In this document: one piece after another, positions 13,776 to 21,323 of the stretch | How the letters are laid out: the number at the start of each line of letters is the position of its first letter | How positions within the stretch are numbered: position 1 is the first letter of the stretch | DNA from: Paralcaligenes sp. KSB-10 | GTDB lineage: Bacteria > Pseudomonadota > Gammaproteobacteria > Burkholderiales > Burkholderiaceae_B | DNA: 64,000 nucleotides | Assembly (NCBI RefSeq): GCF_021266465.1 | Contig: NZ_CP089848.1 | Span: 3,534,001 to 3,598,000 of the forward strand | Direction: 5' to 3' | Notes under the pieces: model-generated | Databases searched by the model: none | Told to the model about the DNA's origin: nothing | What the model saw: the letters and a program-made list of their open reading frames with translations, nothing else | Program-made: the position numbers and the translations under genes

Positions 13776-16157
13776 TCACGAATCCGATGCGTCGTTTACC
13801 GTTTGAGGCTCGGCCTCGGCCCTGGGCAGCCGTACCGTAAAAGTGGTTCCCGTCCCTTCCTCGCTACGCACGCTGATTGTGCCGTGATGACGATTGACAA
13901 TGGTCTTGACGAACGCCAGGCCCAGGCCGATTCCCGCGGGATTGCCGGGGGTGTCCTCGCCCAGGCGCTGGAAGGGCGTGAACAGCAAGCCGAGCTGCGC
14001 CTGGCTCATGCCGCGCCCCTGATCGCTCAGGCAAATTGCCCAGTCATTTTCCTGTGCTTCAAGATGGCAATGTATTTGGCTCCCGTCGGGGCTGTATTTG
14101 ATGGCATTGTCGACAAGGTTGCCCAGCGCACGGCCCAGCAGGTCTCGGTCGCCTTCCACATACGCACACGGGGCATCGTGGATGTATTCGATGACAATGT
14201 CGCGTTTGTGGGCCAGGGTCCAGTATTCGTCGCAAACCTGGGCGAGCAGGCCTGCAAGGTCCAGCGGCCGATAAACGATCCGCCTGGATTCGGCACGGGC
14301 GAGCTGCACGAAACCGTCGACCAGGGTCAGGGTTTTATGTGAATACTGACGGATGCGCGCCAGCAGTTCAGGCTCGGGCAGGGCGGTTCCGGAATTGGCC
14401 TGCAGTTCGACGAGCGCCAGTATGGAATTTTGCGGCGAACGCATATCGTGTGAAACAAAACGCAGGGTTTCTTCACGCCGGCGCTCGGCCAGCCGGATGG
14501 GTGAAATATCCACGAGGGTAAGGATGGTTCCCGCGCATGTGCCGTCGGCTGTGCGTATGGGTACGCACTTGAGCAGTATGTCGTTGCCCTTGCTGTCGCG
14601 CAGTTCCAGGCCTTGCTGCCACAGGGTTTGCCCCGTCGCCCGGACGTCGAAGCCGGGGTTTGCCACGGCCTTCAGCGTGGCGGCGATATTTTGTCGCAAG
14701 GCTGTGTCGGTAATGATGTTTTTTAAATAGTCCTCCGCCTGCTGGCCATCCACGGTACGGGGGCCGTCCAGGCGAACGGCATAGTCCATGGCCGCGATGC
14801 TCGCGAACCGCAACTGCCCATTGGTGTCGAAAATAATGGTTGGATCGGGCGTGGCGTCCAGGCTGTCGGTAAAGAAACGCCGCAGATGCCGCGTGTGATC
14901 GATGGCCCGATGCAGTTTGATGATGCGTCCGGGCAGCGATGCGTCGCCGCGCCCGGTATCGCGAATGAGCGCTTCTTCCTTGAATGGAGCGTGTTCGCGC
15001 TGCAGCTTCGAGAGTTGATGATCGATTTGCTTCAGCGCGGCTTCCTGGCTGCGCCAGCTCCAGACCGGGTAGACCAGTGCCACGCCGATCAGGCTGGCGG
15101 TGGGCGGTATCCACAGGAGGGCATAGCGCATCAGCAGCCCATCAAGGATAAAAATCAACAATAGCAGAGACGCGGCGATAAAGAACGAACGCCGTGGCGA
15201 AAGCCGTCGCAATATCAGGCAGACCAGTAACACCGGCAGGGTGGCGAGCAGTGCGCCTTGCCACCGGTTCGGGGTGCGGATCCATTCATTCTGAAGCGTG
15301 CTTTGCAGGGCATTGGCCAGGATTTCCACGCCGGACATGGCCTGGCCGTTGTGCGCAAGAGGAGTCGGGAAGGCGTCACCCAGGCCGGTGCCCCAGGTGC
15401 CGACCAGCACGTATTTATCTTTGAAGCGCGACGCGGGCACATCGCCGTCGAGAACCGCCCAGTATGGGTACATGGTGAAATGGCCTGGCGGCCCGGCATA
15501 CGGAATCAGGCGAGGCGATGTGGCTGGGCGGGCAAGCCGCGGGTCCGTGCCGGACGCCTGCAGCATTGCGAGAATGAAATGGTCGACGTATGAGCCCGAA
15601 GGCAGCGCGTGCTGCAGGGTAATCGAGCGTATGGCGCCGTCGGAATCCGGATGGATGTTTATATAGCCCAGGCCGCGGGCGGCATTGGCCATGGAAGCCA
15701 AAGGCCTTTGCACTATGCCGGAAGGCTCCAGCAGCAGGGGCAGTATGACCCTGCCTTGGGCGCCGATCGCGTTGGCGAGTTCCTGGTCGTCCGAAAGGAA
15801 AGCCGGGTTCGCTTCGCCAAAAACAATATCCAGACCAACCGCTTTCGCTTCGTGCAGCCGGTTCAGCAGCTGGGCGTGTACGGTGCGCCGCCAGGGCCAG
15901 TGCCCGATCCGCTCGAGGCTGCCGTCGTCGACGGCAATAATGATAATGTCTTGATCTGCCGGCCGTTGGGTCGATACCGACAGGCCCAGGTCATAAAAGG
16001 TATGGTCCAGGCGCGACAGGCCGGTACCGCTGCCGAAATAGCTCATCGCAAACGTGAGCAGTGTCAGAGCCACCGCTACCATTAGCCATTCGCGGTGTAT
16101 GCGTCGCGCCAAGTGCCCCTGAAAACCTGCGTGTGCTCGTCCGTTCAGACGCGCCAT
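13776..16157 (-). CDS. CHASE2-domain sensor histidine kinase with PAS domain
   Basis: A 793-residue membrane sensor kinase. In order: TM helix at about 25-42; periplasmic CHASE2 domain at about 45-295 (FYDLGLSVSTQRPADQDIIIIAVDD ... GLDIVFGE ... DKYVLVGTWGTGLGDAFPTP); further TM segments at about 301-319 and 325-368; a PAS-like region at about 430-555; HisKA with phosphoacceptor H570 (RFVSHDMRSP); HATPase with N680/N684, D712QGRG and GIGLGL at 742-747. It starts 1 bp after the stop of the LysM/FecR gene and is the last gene of an operon with a response regulator, its likely partner. The stimulus is unknown. Confidence 0.9.
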   Translation of the reverse strand: MARLNGRAHAGFQGHLARRIHREWLMVAVALTLLTFAMSYFGSGTGLSRLDHTFYDLGLSVSTQRPADQDIIIIAVDDGSLERIGHWPWRRTVHAQLLNRLHEAKAVGLDIVFGEANPAFLSDDQELANAIGAQGRVILPLLLEPSGIVQRPLASMANAARGLGYINIHPDSDGAIRSITLQHALPSGSYVDHFILAMLQASGTDPRLARPATSPRLIPYAGPPGHFTMYPYWAVLDGDVPASRFKDKYVLVGTWGTGLGDAFPTPLAHNGQAMSGVEILANALQSTLQNEWIRTPNRWQGALLATLPVLLVCLILRRLSPRRSFFIAASLLLLIFILDGLLMRYALLWIPPTASLIGVALVYPVWSWRSQEAALKQIDHQLSKLQREHAPFKEEALIRDTGRGDASLPGRIIKLHRAIDHTRHLRRFFTDSLDATPDPTIIFDTNGQLRFASIAAMDYAVRLDGPRTVDGQQAEDYLKNIITDTALRQNIAATLKAVANPGFDVRATGQTLWQQGLELRDSKGNDILLKCVPIRTADGTCAGTILTLVDISPIRLAERRREETLRFVSHDMRSPQNSILALVELQANSGTALPEPELLARIRQYSHKTLTLVDGFVQLARAESRRIVYRPLDLAGLLAQVCDEYWTLAHKRDIVIEYIHDAPCAYVEGDRDLLGRALGNLVDNAIKYSPDGSQIHCHLEAQENDWAICLSDQGRGMSQAQLGLLFTPFQRLGEDTPGNPAGIGLGLAFVKTIVNRHHGTISVRSEEGTGTTFTVRLPRAEAEPQTVNDASDS

Positions 16158-16158
16158 G

Positions 16159-17256
16159 TCAGTAGTCCGTGAGCAATATGTAGGTGCCGGAGCCTGACAA
16201 GACCGGGGTTCCGTTCGAGGAATTCAAGACACTGGTGCCCAAGAAAGCCTGTCGGGCATCATTGCCGCCGATTCCCAAAGCGTCGATGGCGCGCACCGCA
16301 ACATAATACGTGCCCGGACCCGGAGCGCTGAACTTGACGTCCGGTGCGGCGAATCGCCGACTGGATACCAAGTCGGCGCCGTCCTTGTCCGATGACACTC
16401 GAACCAGGTATTCGCTGGCTCCCGGCACCGGAGGAAAACTCAGAGACCAGCTGCCGCCTCCGGCTCGTTTCGGAGCGGAGAGGGCGGCGGCGGGCAAGAG
16501 CGTGCGTACCCCCAGGAGCTTGCCCTGCGGGTCGATGGCCGTGCCTTGATCCTGGTGCAGCGTGGCGTTTTGCGACTGTTGCGACGTGATCTGGGCCGTA
16601 CCTTTGACGACTTCGCTTTGTGCGCCTCGCGTCGAAGCATGCACACGCAGGCGAGTGCCGCGCACGCCGGTAATGCTGACCGGAGTGCGAACTTCGAAGC
16701 GCCCGACCCCCGTCCCCTTGGGTGCGACGCTGGACTCGAGCGAGCCCTGCTTCATGCGGGTGATCGAGTCGATCAGGCCTGTGCCTTTGAAGGCCCGCAT
16801 GCGTTCGAGCGCCAGCGTGGAGGAGGAGGGTATGGAAAGCACGCTGCCGTCGCTGAGCAGCAAGGTGACAAAGCCATCGCTGCCGGTGGCAATGGTTTTG
16901 CCCTCTGCAATCCGGTCTTGGGCCCGCAGATTCTGGCCATCGGCGCTGGCTTGCCCGCTGACGTGGGTAACCGTGGCGCTGGCGGGCAGTTCCGGGATCA
17001 TTGCAAATGGAATTTTCAGCTCAAGCCCGATCGGCAGCTTGGCGGGATCCTGGACGGCATTGATGGATTGCAGCGTGTTCCAGTTGCCAGGCCCGGTCGT
17101 AAACCGCGAGGCCAGGGCGATCAGGGTGTCGTTGGGCATGACCCGGTACAGGAAGTCGTCGCCGCGCGCTCCGGAGGCCTGGGCAAATGCCGCGGTTGAG
17201 GCCGACCCGAGCATCCCGGTAATAAATAGCGATAGAAACAAGTGTCGGCCGGACAT
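16159..17256 (-). CDS. Secreted LysM and FecR domain protein
   Basis: A 365-residue exported protein. A signal peptide (residues 1-25, ending AAFA-QA) precedes a LysM domain at about 36-88 (YRVMPNDTLIALASRF), a peptidoglycan-binding module. A FecR-type domain follows at about 120-225 (GSDGFVTLLLSDGSVLSIPSSSTLAL, then VRTPVSITGVRGTRLRV), and the C-terminal part at about 265-345 resembles a fibronectin-like beta domain (WSLSFPPVPGASEYLVRV). It lies between a response regulator and a CHASE2 kinase with gaps of 12 bp and 1 bp, so it probably acts with the kinase, perhaps presenting an envelope signal to its periplasmic domain. No TonB receptor or ECF sigma factor is nearby, so a FecR anti-sigma role is unlikely. 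Confidence 0.85.
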   Translation of the reverse strand: MSGRHLFLSLFITGMLGSASTAAFAQASGARGDDFLYRVMPNDTLIALASRFTTGPGNWNTLQSINAVQDPAKLPIGLELKIPFAMIPELPASATVTHVSGQASADGQNLRAQDRIAEGKTIATGSDGFVTLLLSDGSVLSIPSSSTLALERMRAFKGTGLIDSITRMKQGSLESSVAPKGTGVGRFEVRTPVSITGVRGTRLRVHASTRGAQSEVVKGTAQITSQQSQNATLHQDQGTAIDPQGKLLGVRTLLPAAALSAPKRAGGGSWSLSFPPVPGASEYLVRVSSDKDGADLVSSRRFAAPDVKFSAPGPGTYYVAVRAIDALGIGGNDARQAFLGTSVLNSSNGTPVLSGSGTYILLTDY

Positions 17257-17268
17257 GGCATCCTTGAG

Positions 17269-17970
17269 TTAAGCGGTGGTATTCAGGACAAATTCGAGAC
17301 GATAGCCCAATGCGTACGACGAGTTCAGGCGGACGCCGTTTTCGGGTCGCAGCTGAAGCTTTTGCCGGATATTGGAAAGGTGCGTGTCGAGTGTGCGCGA
17401 AGTGGCGGGAACCTCGCGGTTCCAGACGGCGGCGCTTAAGACATCCCTGGAGAAAAGACGGCCCGGATTGCGTAGAAACAACAGCGCCAGTTCGTATTCT
17501 TTGGGGGCAAGAGCCACTGCCTGGCCGCGCACGTGGATGGTTCCTCTGGCAGGGTCGATGGCGTAGACGCCGACATCGAAAGCCTGTGTATTCGAGGACA
17601 GGGCGTTGTTGCGCCGCGACAGCGCCGCGATGCGCGCCAGCAGCTCGGCGTGGCGTATGGGTTTGGCCATATAGTCGTCGGCACCGGCCTGCAGGCCTAC
17701 CACCAGGTCTTCTTCAAGAGTGCGACTGGTCAGGAACATCAGGGGCACATTAAAACCCAGGTGCGAGCGTATCCAGCGGACGACGTCGATTCCGGAAACA
17801 TCGGGAACCTCCCAGTCGATCAGCAAAAGATCGAAGGGCTGCGACTTTTGCAGTACGGCAAGCAGTTCTTTGCCTTTGGTGAAGATCGTGCACTGGTGGC
17901 CAGCTTCGGCAAGAGTGTGTTGTATTAATTGCGCTTGAGCCGGGTCATCTTCAAGGGAGGCGATATTCAT
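17269..17970 (-). CDS. OmpR/PhoB-family response regulator
   Basis: A 233-residue two-component regulator. The receiver domain has the acidic pocket LEDDP at 6-10, phosphoacceptor D52 (LLIDWEVPDVSG) and K103 (MAKPIRHAEL). A winged-helix DNA-binding domain follows (LAPKEYELALLFLRNPGRLFSRDVLSAAVWN ... RTLDTHLSNIRQKLQL). The ATG at 17970 (MNIASLEDDP) gives a normal N-terminus, although the frame is open to 18138. It is the first gene of the three-gene signalling operon and is divergent from the sulfite dehydrogenase genes across 359 bp. Confidence 0.92.
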   Translation of the reverse strand: MNIASLEDDPAQAQLIQHTLAEAGHQCTIFTKGKELLAVLQKSQPFDLLLIDWEVPDVSGIDVVRWIRSHLGFNVPLMFLTSRTLEEDLVVGLQAGADDYMAKPIRHAELLARIAALSRRNNALSSNTQAFDVGVYAIDPARGTIHVRGQAVALAPKEYELALLFLRNPGRLFSRDVLSAAVWNREVPATSRTLDTHLSNIRQKLQLRPENGVRLNSSYALGYRLEFVLNTTA

Positions 17971-18329
17971 AAAGTTGTTGATGAATCCTTTAAACGCGCG
18001 TGATACATAGCTTGGCAATTGCGGGTTTCGGCATGAAATCCGATTCGTGTAAGCACCAAGCCGACACATTTTATGTAAGCAATGGTACGTTAACCATACT
18101 ACAGTGTCGAGCGCTCGTGGCACCGGGCCGGCCCGCAACGGAAATGTTCAGCTGTTAGTCAGTTTACAAAACTACCATACGAGAACACGCGATCAATTAA
18201 AAACAGTGCGCGGGCATTGGGCGAGGGTGAACATTGTTCCACAGGCTTTGAGCGGCCTGGCGGCGCGCAGTGGCTCTTCTCCGATGAAATGAGTTCGGCA
18301 GCGATAATTTCATGATTCCAGGAGCAATG
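17971..18329. promoter_or_regulatory. Divergent intergenic region between the response regulator and sorA
   Basis: The 359 bp must hold the promoters for the minus-strand signalling operon and the plus-strand sorAB genes. A small inverted repeat ATGGT (18082-18086) and ACCAT (18093-18097), and two similar motifs TAACCATACTAC and AAACTACCATAC further along, may be operator parts. No confident promoter boxes could be assigned, and I see no gene. Confidence 0.4.
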
Positions 18330-19589
18330 ATGTCCAAGCACTTTAAGAATCAGGACGCAATAGTCGGCTCGCGCCGAAAATTCCTGCAGATGGCAGGCGC
18401 GGTGGGTGCGGGCTCCGCACTGGGCGCGCTGTCGCTGGATGCGCTTGCCGCGACGGCCGGGTCGCCCGCTACGGTCGATCTGCCTTTTGCGAATGGCTTG
18501 CGGCAAATGGCGACTTTCCCTCAAAAACGCCCGCTGATTCTGCTGACCAGCCGTCCGCCGCAGCTTGAAACCCCCTTCAAGGTTTTCAACGATGGTATTT
18601 TTACTCCCAACGATGCCTTTTTCGTGCGCTATCACTGGAGTGGCATTCCAACCAATATCGATCCGAAGACTTATCGCCTGAATATCAAGGGCAAGGTAAA
18701 CAGCCCATTGACTCTTTCCCTCGATGAAATCAAGAGCATGGGGGCCGCCGAAATTGCTGCGGTGCACCAATGTTCCGGAAATAGCCGTGGTTTCTCCAAT
18801 CCGCGCGTCAATGGCGGGGAATCGGCCAACGGCGCCATGGGCAACGCGATCTGGACGGGCGTGCCTCTGAAGAAAATACTGGAAAAGGCCGGCGTGCAGG
18901 CCGGTGCCGTGCAAGTCACCTTCAATGGCCTGGATCATCCTCCTGTGGGAGACGGCCCCGATTTCATCAAGGCGCTCGATCTCGACCACGCCATGGACGG
19001 CGAAGTCATGCTTGCCTGGGCCATGAATGGCGCTGATCTGCCTATGCTCAACGGGTACCCGCTGCGCTTGATTGTGCCGGGATATTACGGCACGTATTGG
19101 GTCAAGCATTTGTCCGATATCGAGGTCGTCGATAAAACGCTCGATAATTTCTGGATGGCCAAGGCCTACCGTATTCCCGACAATGAATGCGCCTGTGTGG
19201 CGCCCGGGGGAAAAATGGAAAAATCGCGGCCCATAGGCCGGTTTTCCATCCGTTCCTTTATTACCAGCGTGCTCGATGGCGATAAAATCCCCGCCGCCAG
19301 GTCGACTCTGTTGCGAGGTATCGCCTTCGATGGCGGGTACGGCGTGACCGGCGTCGAGGTGTCCGCCGACGGTGGCCGCACCTGGCATCAGGCCAAACTG
19401 GGTAAAGACCATGGCAAATACTCCTTCCGCGAATGGACCCTGCCCTTCAAGCCGGCCAAAAAAGGCGCGCTTGAGCTGAAGGTGCGGGCCGTCAATCGCA
19501 TAGGGCAGAGCCAGCCAATGGAGGGCTTGTGGAATCCGTCGGGCTATATGCGCAACGCCGTCGAAATAACTCGCGTCACCGCTATCTAG
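18330..19589 (+). CDS. sorA: Sulfite dehydrogenase, molybdopterin subunit (SorA-like, Tat exported)
   Basis: Periplasmic sulfite:cytochrome c oxidoreductase catalytic subunit, oxidising sulfite to sulfate. The 419-residue protein starts at the ATG 5 nt after AGGAG (18320-18324); ATGs at 18312 and 18327 are alternatives. A twin-arginine signal (SRRKFLQMAG, residues 14-23) fits export of the folded molybdenum enzyme. The oxidoreductase molybdopterin domain has the Mo-ligand cysteine in VHQCSGNSRGF (about C148), and the C-terminal Mo-co dimerisation domain ends WNPSGYMRNAVE. A cytochrome c gene follows after 9 bp, the SorAB arrangement. A SoxC-like role is less likely because no other sox genes are present. 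Confidence 0.85.
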   Translation: MSKHFKNQDAIVGSRRKFLQMAGAVGAGSALGALSLDALAATAGSPATVDLPFANGLRQMATFPQKRPLILLTSRPPQLETPFKVFNDGIFTPNDAFFVRYHWSGIPTNIDPKTYRLNIKGKVNSPLTLSLDEIKSMGAAEIAAVHQCSGNSRGFSNPRVNGGESANGAMGNAIWTGVPLKKILEKAGVQAGAVQVTFNGLDHPPVGDGPDFIKALDLDHAMDGEVMLAWAMNGADLPMLNGYPLRLIVPGYYGTYWVKHLSDIEVVDKTLDNFWMAKAYRIPDNECACVAPGGKMEKSRPIGRFSIRSFITSVLDGDKIPAARSTLLRGIAFDGGYGVTGVEVSADGGRTWHQAKLGKDHGKYSFREWTLPFKPAKKGALELKVRAVNRIGQSQPMEGLWNPSGYMRNAVEITRVTAI

Positions 19590-19598
19590 GGAAAGACT

Positions 19599-19973
19599 AT
19601 GAAAAAGCAAATGACTCTTTTCATGGCTGGCGGCGTGGCGGCCGTGCTGCTGAGCCTGGTGGCGCTGCCGACGCAGGCCCTGGAAATTCAGCTGCCGCCC
19701 GACTCCACCGCGTTCAAGCCCAGCACGATGCCCGGGTACACACTGGTGTTGCGCAATTGCACGGCTTGCCATTCGGCGCAGTATATCCAGACCCAGCCCG
19801 CTTCCTCGCACGCGTGGTGGGAAGGCGAGGTCAAGAAAATGAAAGCGACCTACGGCGCGCAGATTCCCGATGCCGACATGCCGGCCATGGCGGAATACCT
19901 GTATGCGACCTATGGCTCGGGCAAGGGCTCCGACGAGGCCAACGCCCCCAAAACCGCAGCGAAACCGAAGTAG
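19599..19973 (+). CDS. sorB: Monohaem cytochrome c subunit of sulfite dehydrogenase (SorB-like)
   Basis: This 124-residue periplasmic c-type cytochrome probably takes electrons from the SorA-like enzyme just upstream. It has a signal peptide (about 1-27, ending TQA), one haem-binding site C54-TA-C57-H58, and a likely distal methionine in the DADMPAMAEY stretch (M94 or M97). Its small monohaem form fits SorB better than the dihaem SoxD. The Lys/Ala/Pro-rich tail is probably disordered. A hairpin follows the stop. Confidence 0.82.
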   Translation: MKKQMTLFMAGGVAAVLLSLVALPTQALEIQLPPDSTAFKPSTMPGYTLVLRNCTACHSAQYIQTQPASSHAWWEGEVKKMKATYGAQIPDADMPAMAEYLYATYGSGKGSDEANAPKTAAKPK

Positions 19974-19994
19974 CGGTCTTGAAACGGCACGGTT

Positions 19995-20022
19995 GCGGCT
20001 GATTTGGTTGCAAATCAGCCGC
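19995..20022 (+). terminator. Hairpin downstream of sorB, probable terminator
   Basis: A perfect 11-bp stem, GCGGCTGATTT (19995-20005) with AAATCAGCCGC (20012-20022), lies 21 bp after the sorB stop. The tail (ACTGTTGTCTTTC) is only partly T-rich, so termination may be incomplete. Confidence 0.65.
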
Positions 20023-20059
20023 ACTGTTGTCTTTCATCCAGGCGCGCATGCCTGGCATG

Positions 20060-20089
20060 TTGACCGCCTTTATGCCTGTATGCTACGAT
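20060..20089 (+). promoter_or_regulatory. Putative sigma-70 promoter of the str operon
   Basis: TTGACC at 20060-20065 and TACGAT at 20084-20089, 18 bp apart, with an extended -10 TGC just before the second box. This would start a leader of about 230 nt before rpsL. It lies just after the sorB hairpin. Assigned by motif only. Confidence 0.55.
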
Positions 20090-20133
20090 TGCGAGCTAAC
20101 TGAAAATTTCATTGCCGAATTTTCTATTTAGAT

Positions 20134-20215
20134 GCGGCCAGCAAAACCGGCCGCAAAATGCAAGACCCGCTCTTTTACGTTATTCGTGCTGGGCGGTTTT
20201 GCGTAAACCGCCCAG
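20134..20215 (+). promoter_or_regulatory. Two hairpins in the rpsL leader
   Basis: Hairpin one: GCGGCC (20134-20139) with GGCCGC (20149-20154). Hairpin two: an 11-bp stem CTGGGCGGTTT (20189-20199) with AAACCGCCCAG (20205-20215), followed by GTCGTTTTGTTT. The second is terminator-like and lies about 110 nt upstream of the rpsL start, so it may act as an attenuator or RNA-stability element. The rest of 19974-20326 holds no gene. Confidence 0.5.
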
Positions 20216-20326
20216 GTCGTTTTGTTTCCGGCAATCAATTGCTGCAAAAAAACCGGGCGACTCATTCAAATACGTAAATCAGTGCGCCAGTACAAATGCG
20301 TACAGATCAAAGGATGCGTAAAGGTC

Positions 20327-20704
20327 ATGCCAACCATTAGCCAACTCGTGCGCAAGCCGCGCGAAGTCAGTCGCGCGAACAGTAAGAGCCCCGCGCTCGA
20401 AAACTGCCCTCAGCGCCGTGGTGTTTGCACTCGCGTGTACACCACAACCCCTAAAAAACCTAACTCGGCGCTGCGTAAAGTCGCCAAGGTTCGTCTTACC
20501 AACGGTTTCGAAGTCATTTCGTACATCGGCGGTGAAGGCCACAACTTGCAGGAACACTCGGTGGTTCTTGTGCGCGGTGGTCGTGTAAAAGACTTGCCTG
20601 GTGTGCGTTACCACATCGTACGCGGCTCGCTCGATTTGCAAGGCGTTAAAGACCGCAAGCAATCGCGCTCCAAGTACGGTGCGAAACGCCCGAAAAAAGC
20701 CTGA
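20327..20704 (+). CDS. rpsL: 30S ribosomal protein S12
   Basis: S12 shapes the decoding centre of the 30S subunit. The 125-residue product starts [13 protein letters not shown] at the ATG preceded by AAAGG; the frame is open further upstream (20222) but that part is not S12-like. K43 (TTPKKPNSA) and K88 (GGRVKDLPG) are in the streptomycin-sensitive state. It is the first gene of the str operon; rpsG follows after 131 bp. Confidence 0.97.
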   Translation: MPTISQLVRKPREVSRANSKSPALENCPQRRGVCTRVYTTTPKKPNSALRKVAKVRLTNGFEVISYIGGEGHNLQEHSVVLVRGGRVKDLPGVRYHIVRGSLDLQGVKDRKQSRSKYGAKRPKKA

Positions 20705-20835
20705 AGTTCCCGGCTGGTTCATCCAGTCAAAGTGCAGCCATGGACACGGTGTCCATCGCATGTAAGTGACCATTAATGTAAATGGTCGTGGCCGTGCAAG
20801 CACGGTTCAACTGAACAGTCACAAGGAAGTAAAAA

Positions 20836-21306
20836 ATGCCCCGTCGTCGCGAAGTTCCCAAGCGTGATATTCTCCCCGATCCCAAATTTGGCAGCGTTGA
20901 CCTTGCCAAATTCATGAACGTCGTCATGTTGTCCGGCAAGAAAGCAGTTGCCGAGCGCATTGTTTATGGCGCCCTGGATCAGGTACAGGCTAAAACTGGC
21001 AAAGAGCCTATCGAGATTTTCAATCTTGCAATCACCAATATCAAGCCTATCGTTGAAGTAAAAAGCCGCCGTGTCGGTGGCGCAAACTATCAAGTGCCGG
21101 TTGAAGTGCGCCCTGTGCGCCGCCTGGCCCTCGCCATGCGCTGGTTGCGTGAAGCAGCCAAGAAGCGCGGCGAAAAATCGATGGATTTGCGTCTGGCCGG
21201 CGAGTTGCTGGATGCTTCCGAAGGCCGTGGTGCCGCAATGAAGAAACGCGAAGACACGCACAAAATGGCCGAAGCCAACAAAGCTTTCAGCCATTTCCGT
21301 TGGTAA
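20836..21306 (+). CDS. rpsG: 30S ribosomal protein S7
   Basis: S7 starts assembly of the 30S head and binds 16S rRNA at the E site; in E. coli it also represses the str operon. The 156-residue protein starts [19 protein letters not shown] and ends in the usual basic helix ([13 protein letters not shown]). AAGGAAG lies upstream of the ATG. fusA begins 17 bp downstream. Confidence 0.97.
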   Translation: MPRRREVPKRDILPDPKFGSVDLAKFMNVVMLSGKKAVAERIVYGALDQVQAKTGKEPIEIFNLAITNIKPIVEVKSRRVGGANYQVPVEVRPVRRLALAMRWLREAAKKRGEKSMDLRLAGELLDASEGRGAAMKKREDTHKMAEANKAFSHFRW

Positions 21307-21323
21307 TCTAAGGATACAAAAAA

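Noticed and set aside
13557-13840. Several open frames of 60-78 residues across the right half of the split repeat
   Set aside because: They are open on both strands because the DNA is GC-rich and palindromic; similar peptides recur at copy 2 for the same reason.
16159-17256. FecR anti-sigma/iron-transport regulator
   Set aside because: The FecR domain is secreted behind a signal peptide and joined to LysM, with no transmembrane anchor, sigma factor or TonB receptor gene nearby.
18159-20024. 621-residue open frame antisense to sorAB
   Set aside because: The plus strand carries clear Tat-exported Mo enzyme and cytochrome c genes; the antisense frame has no domain.
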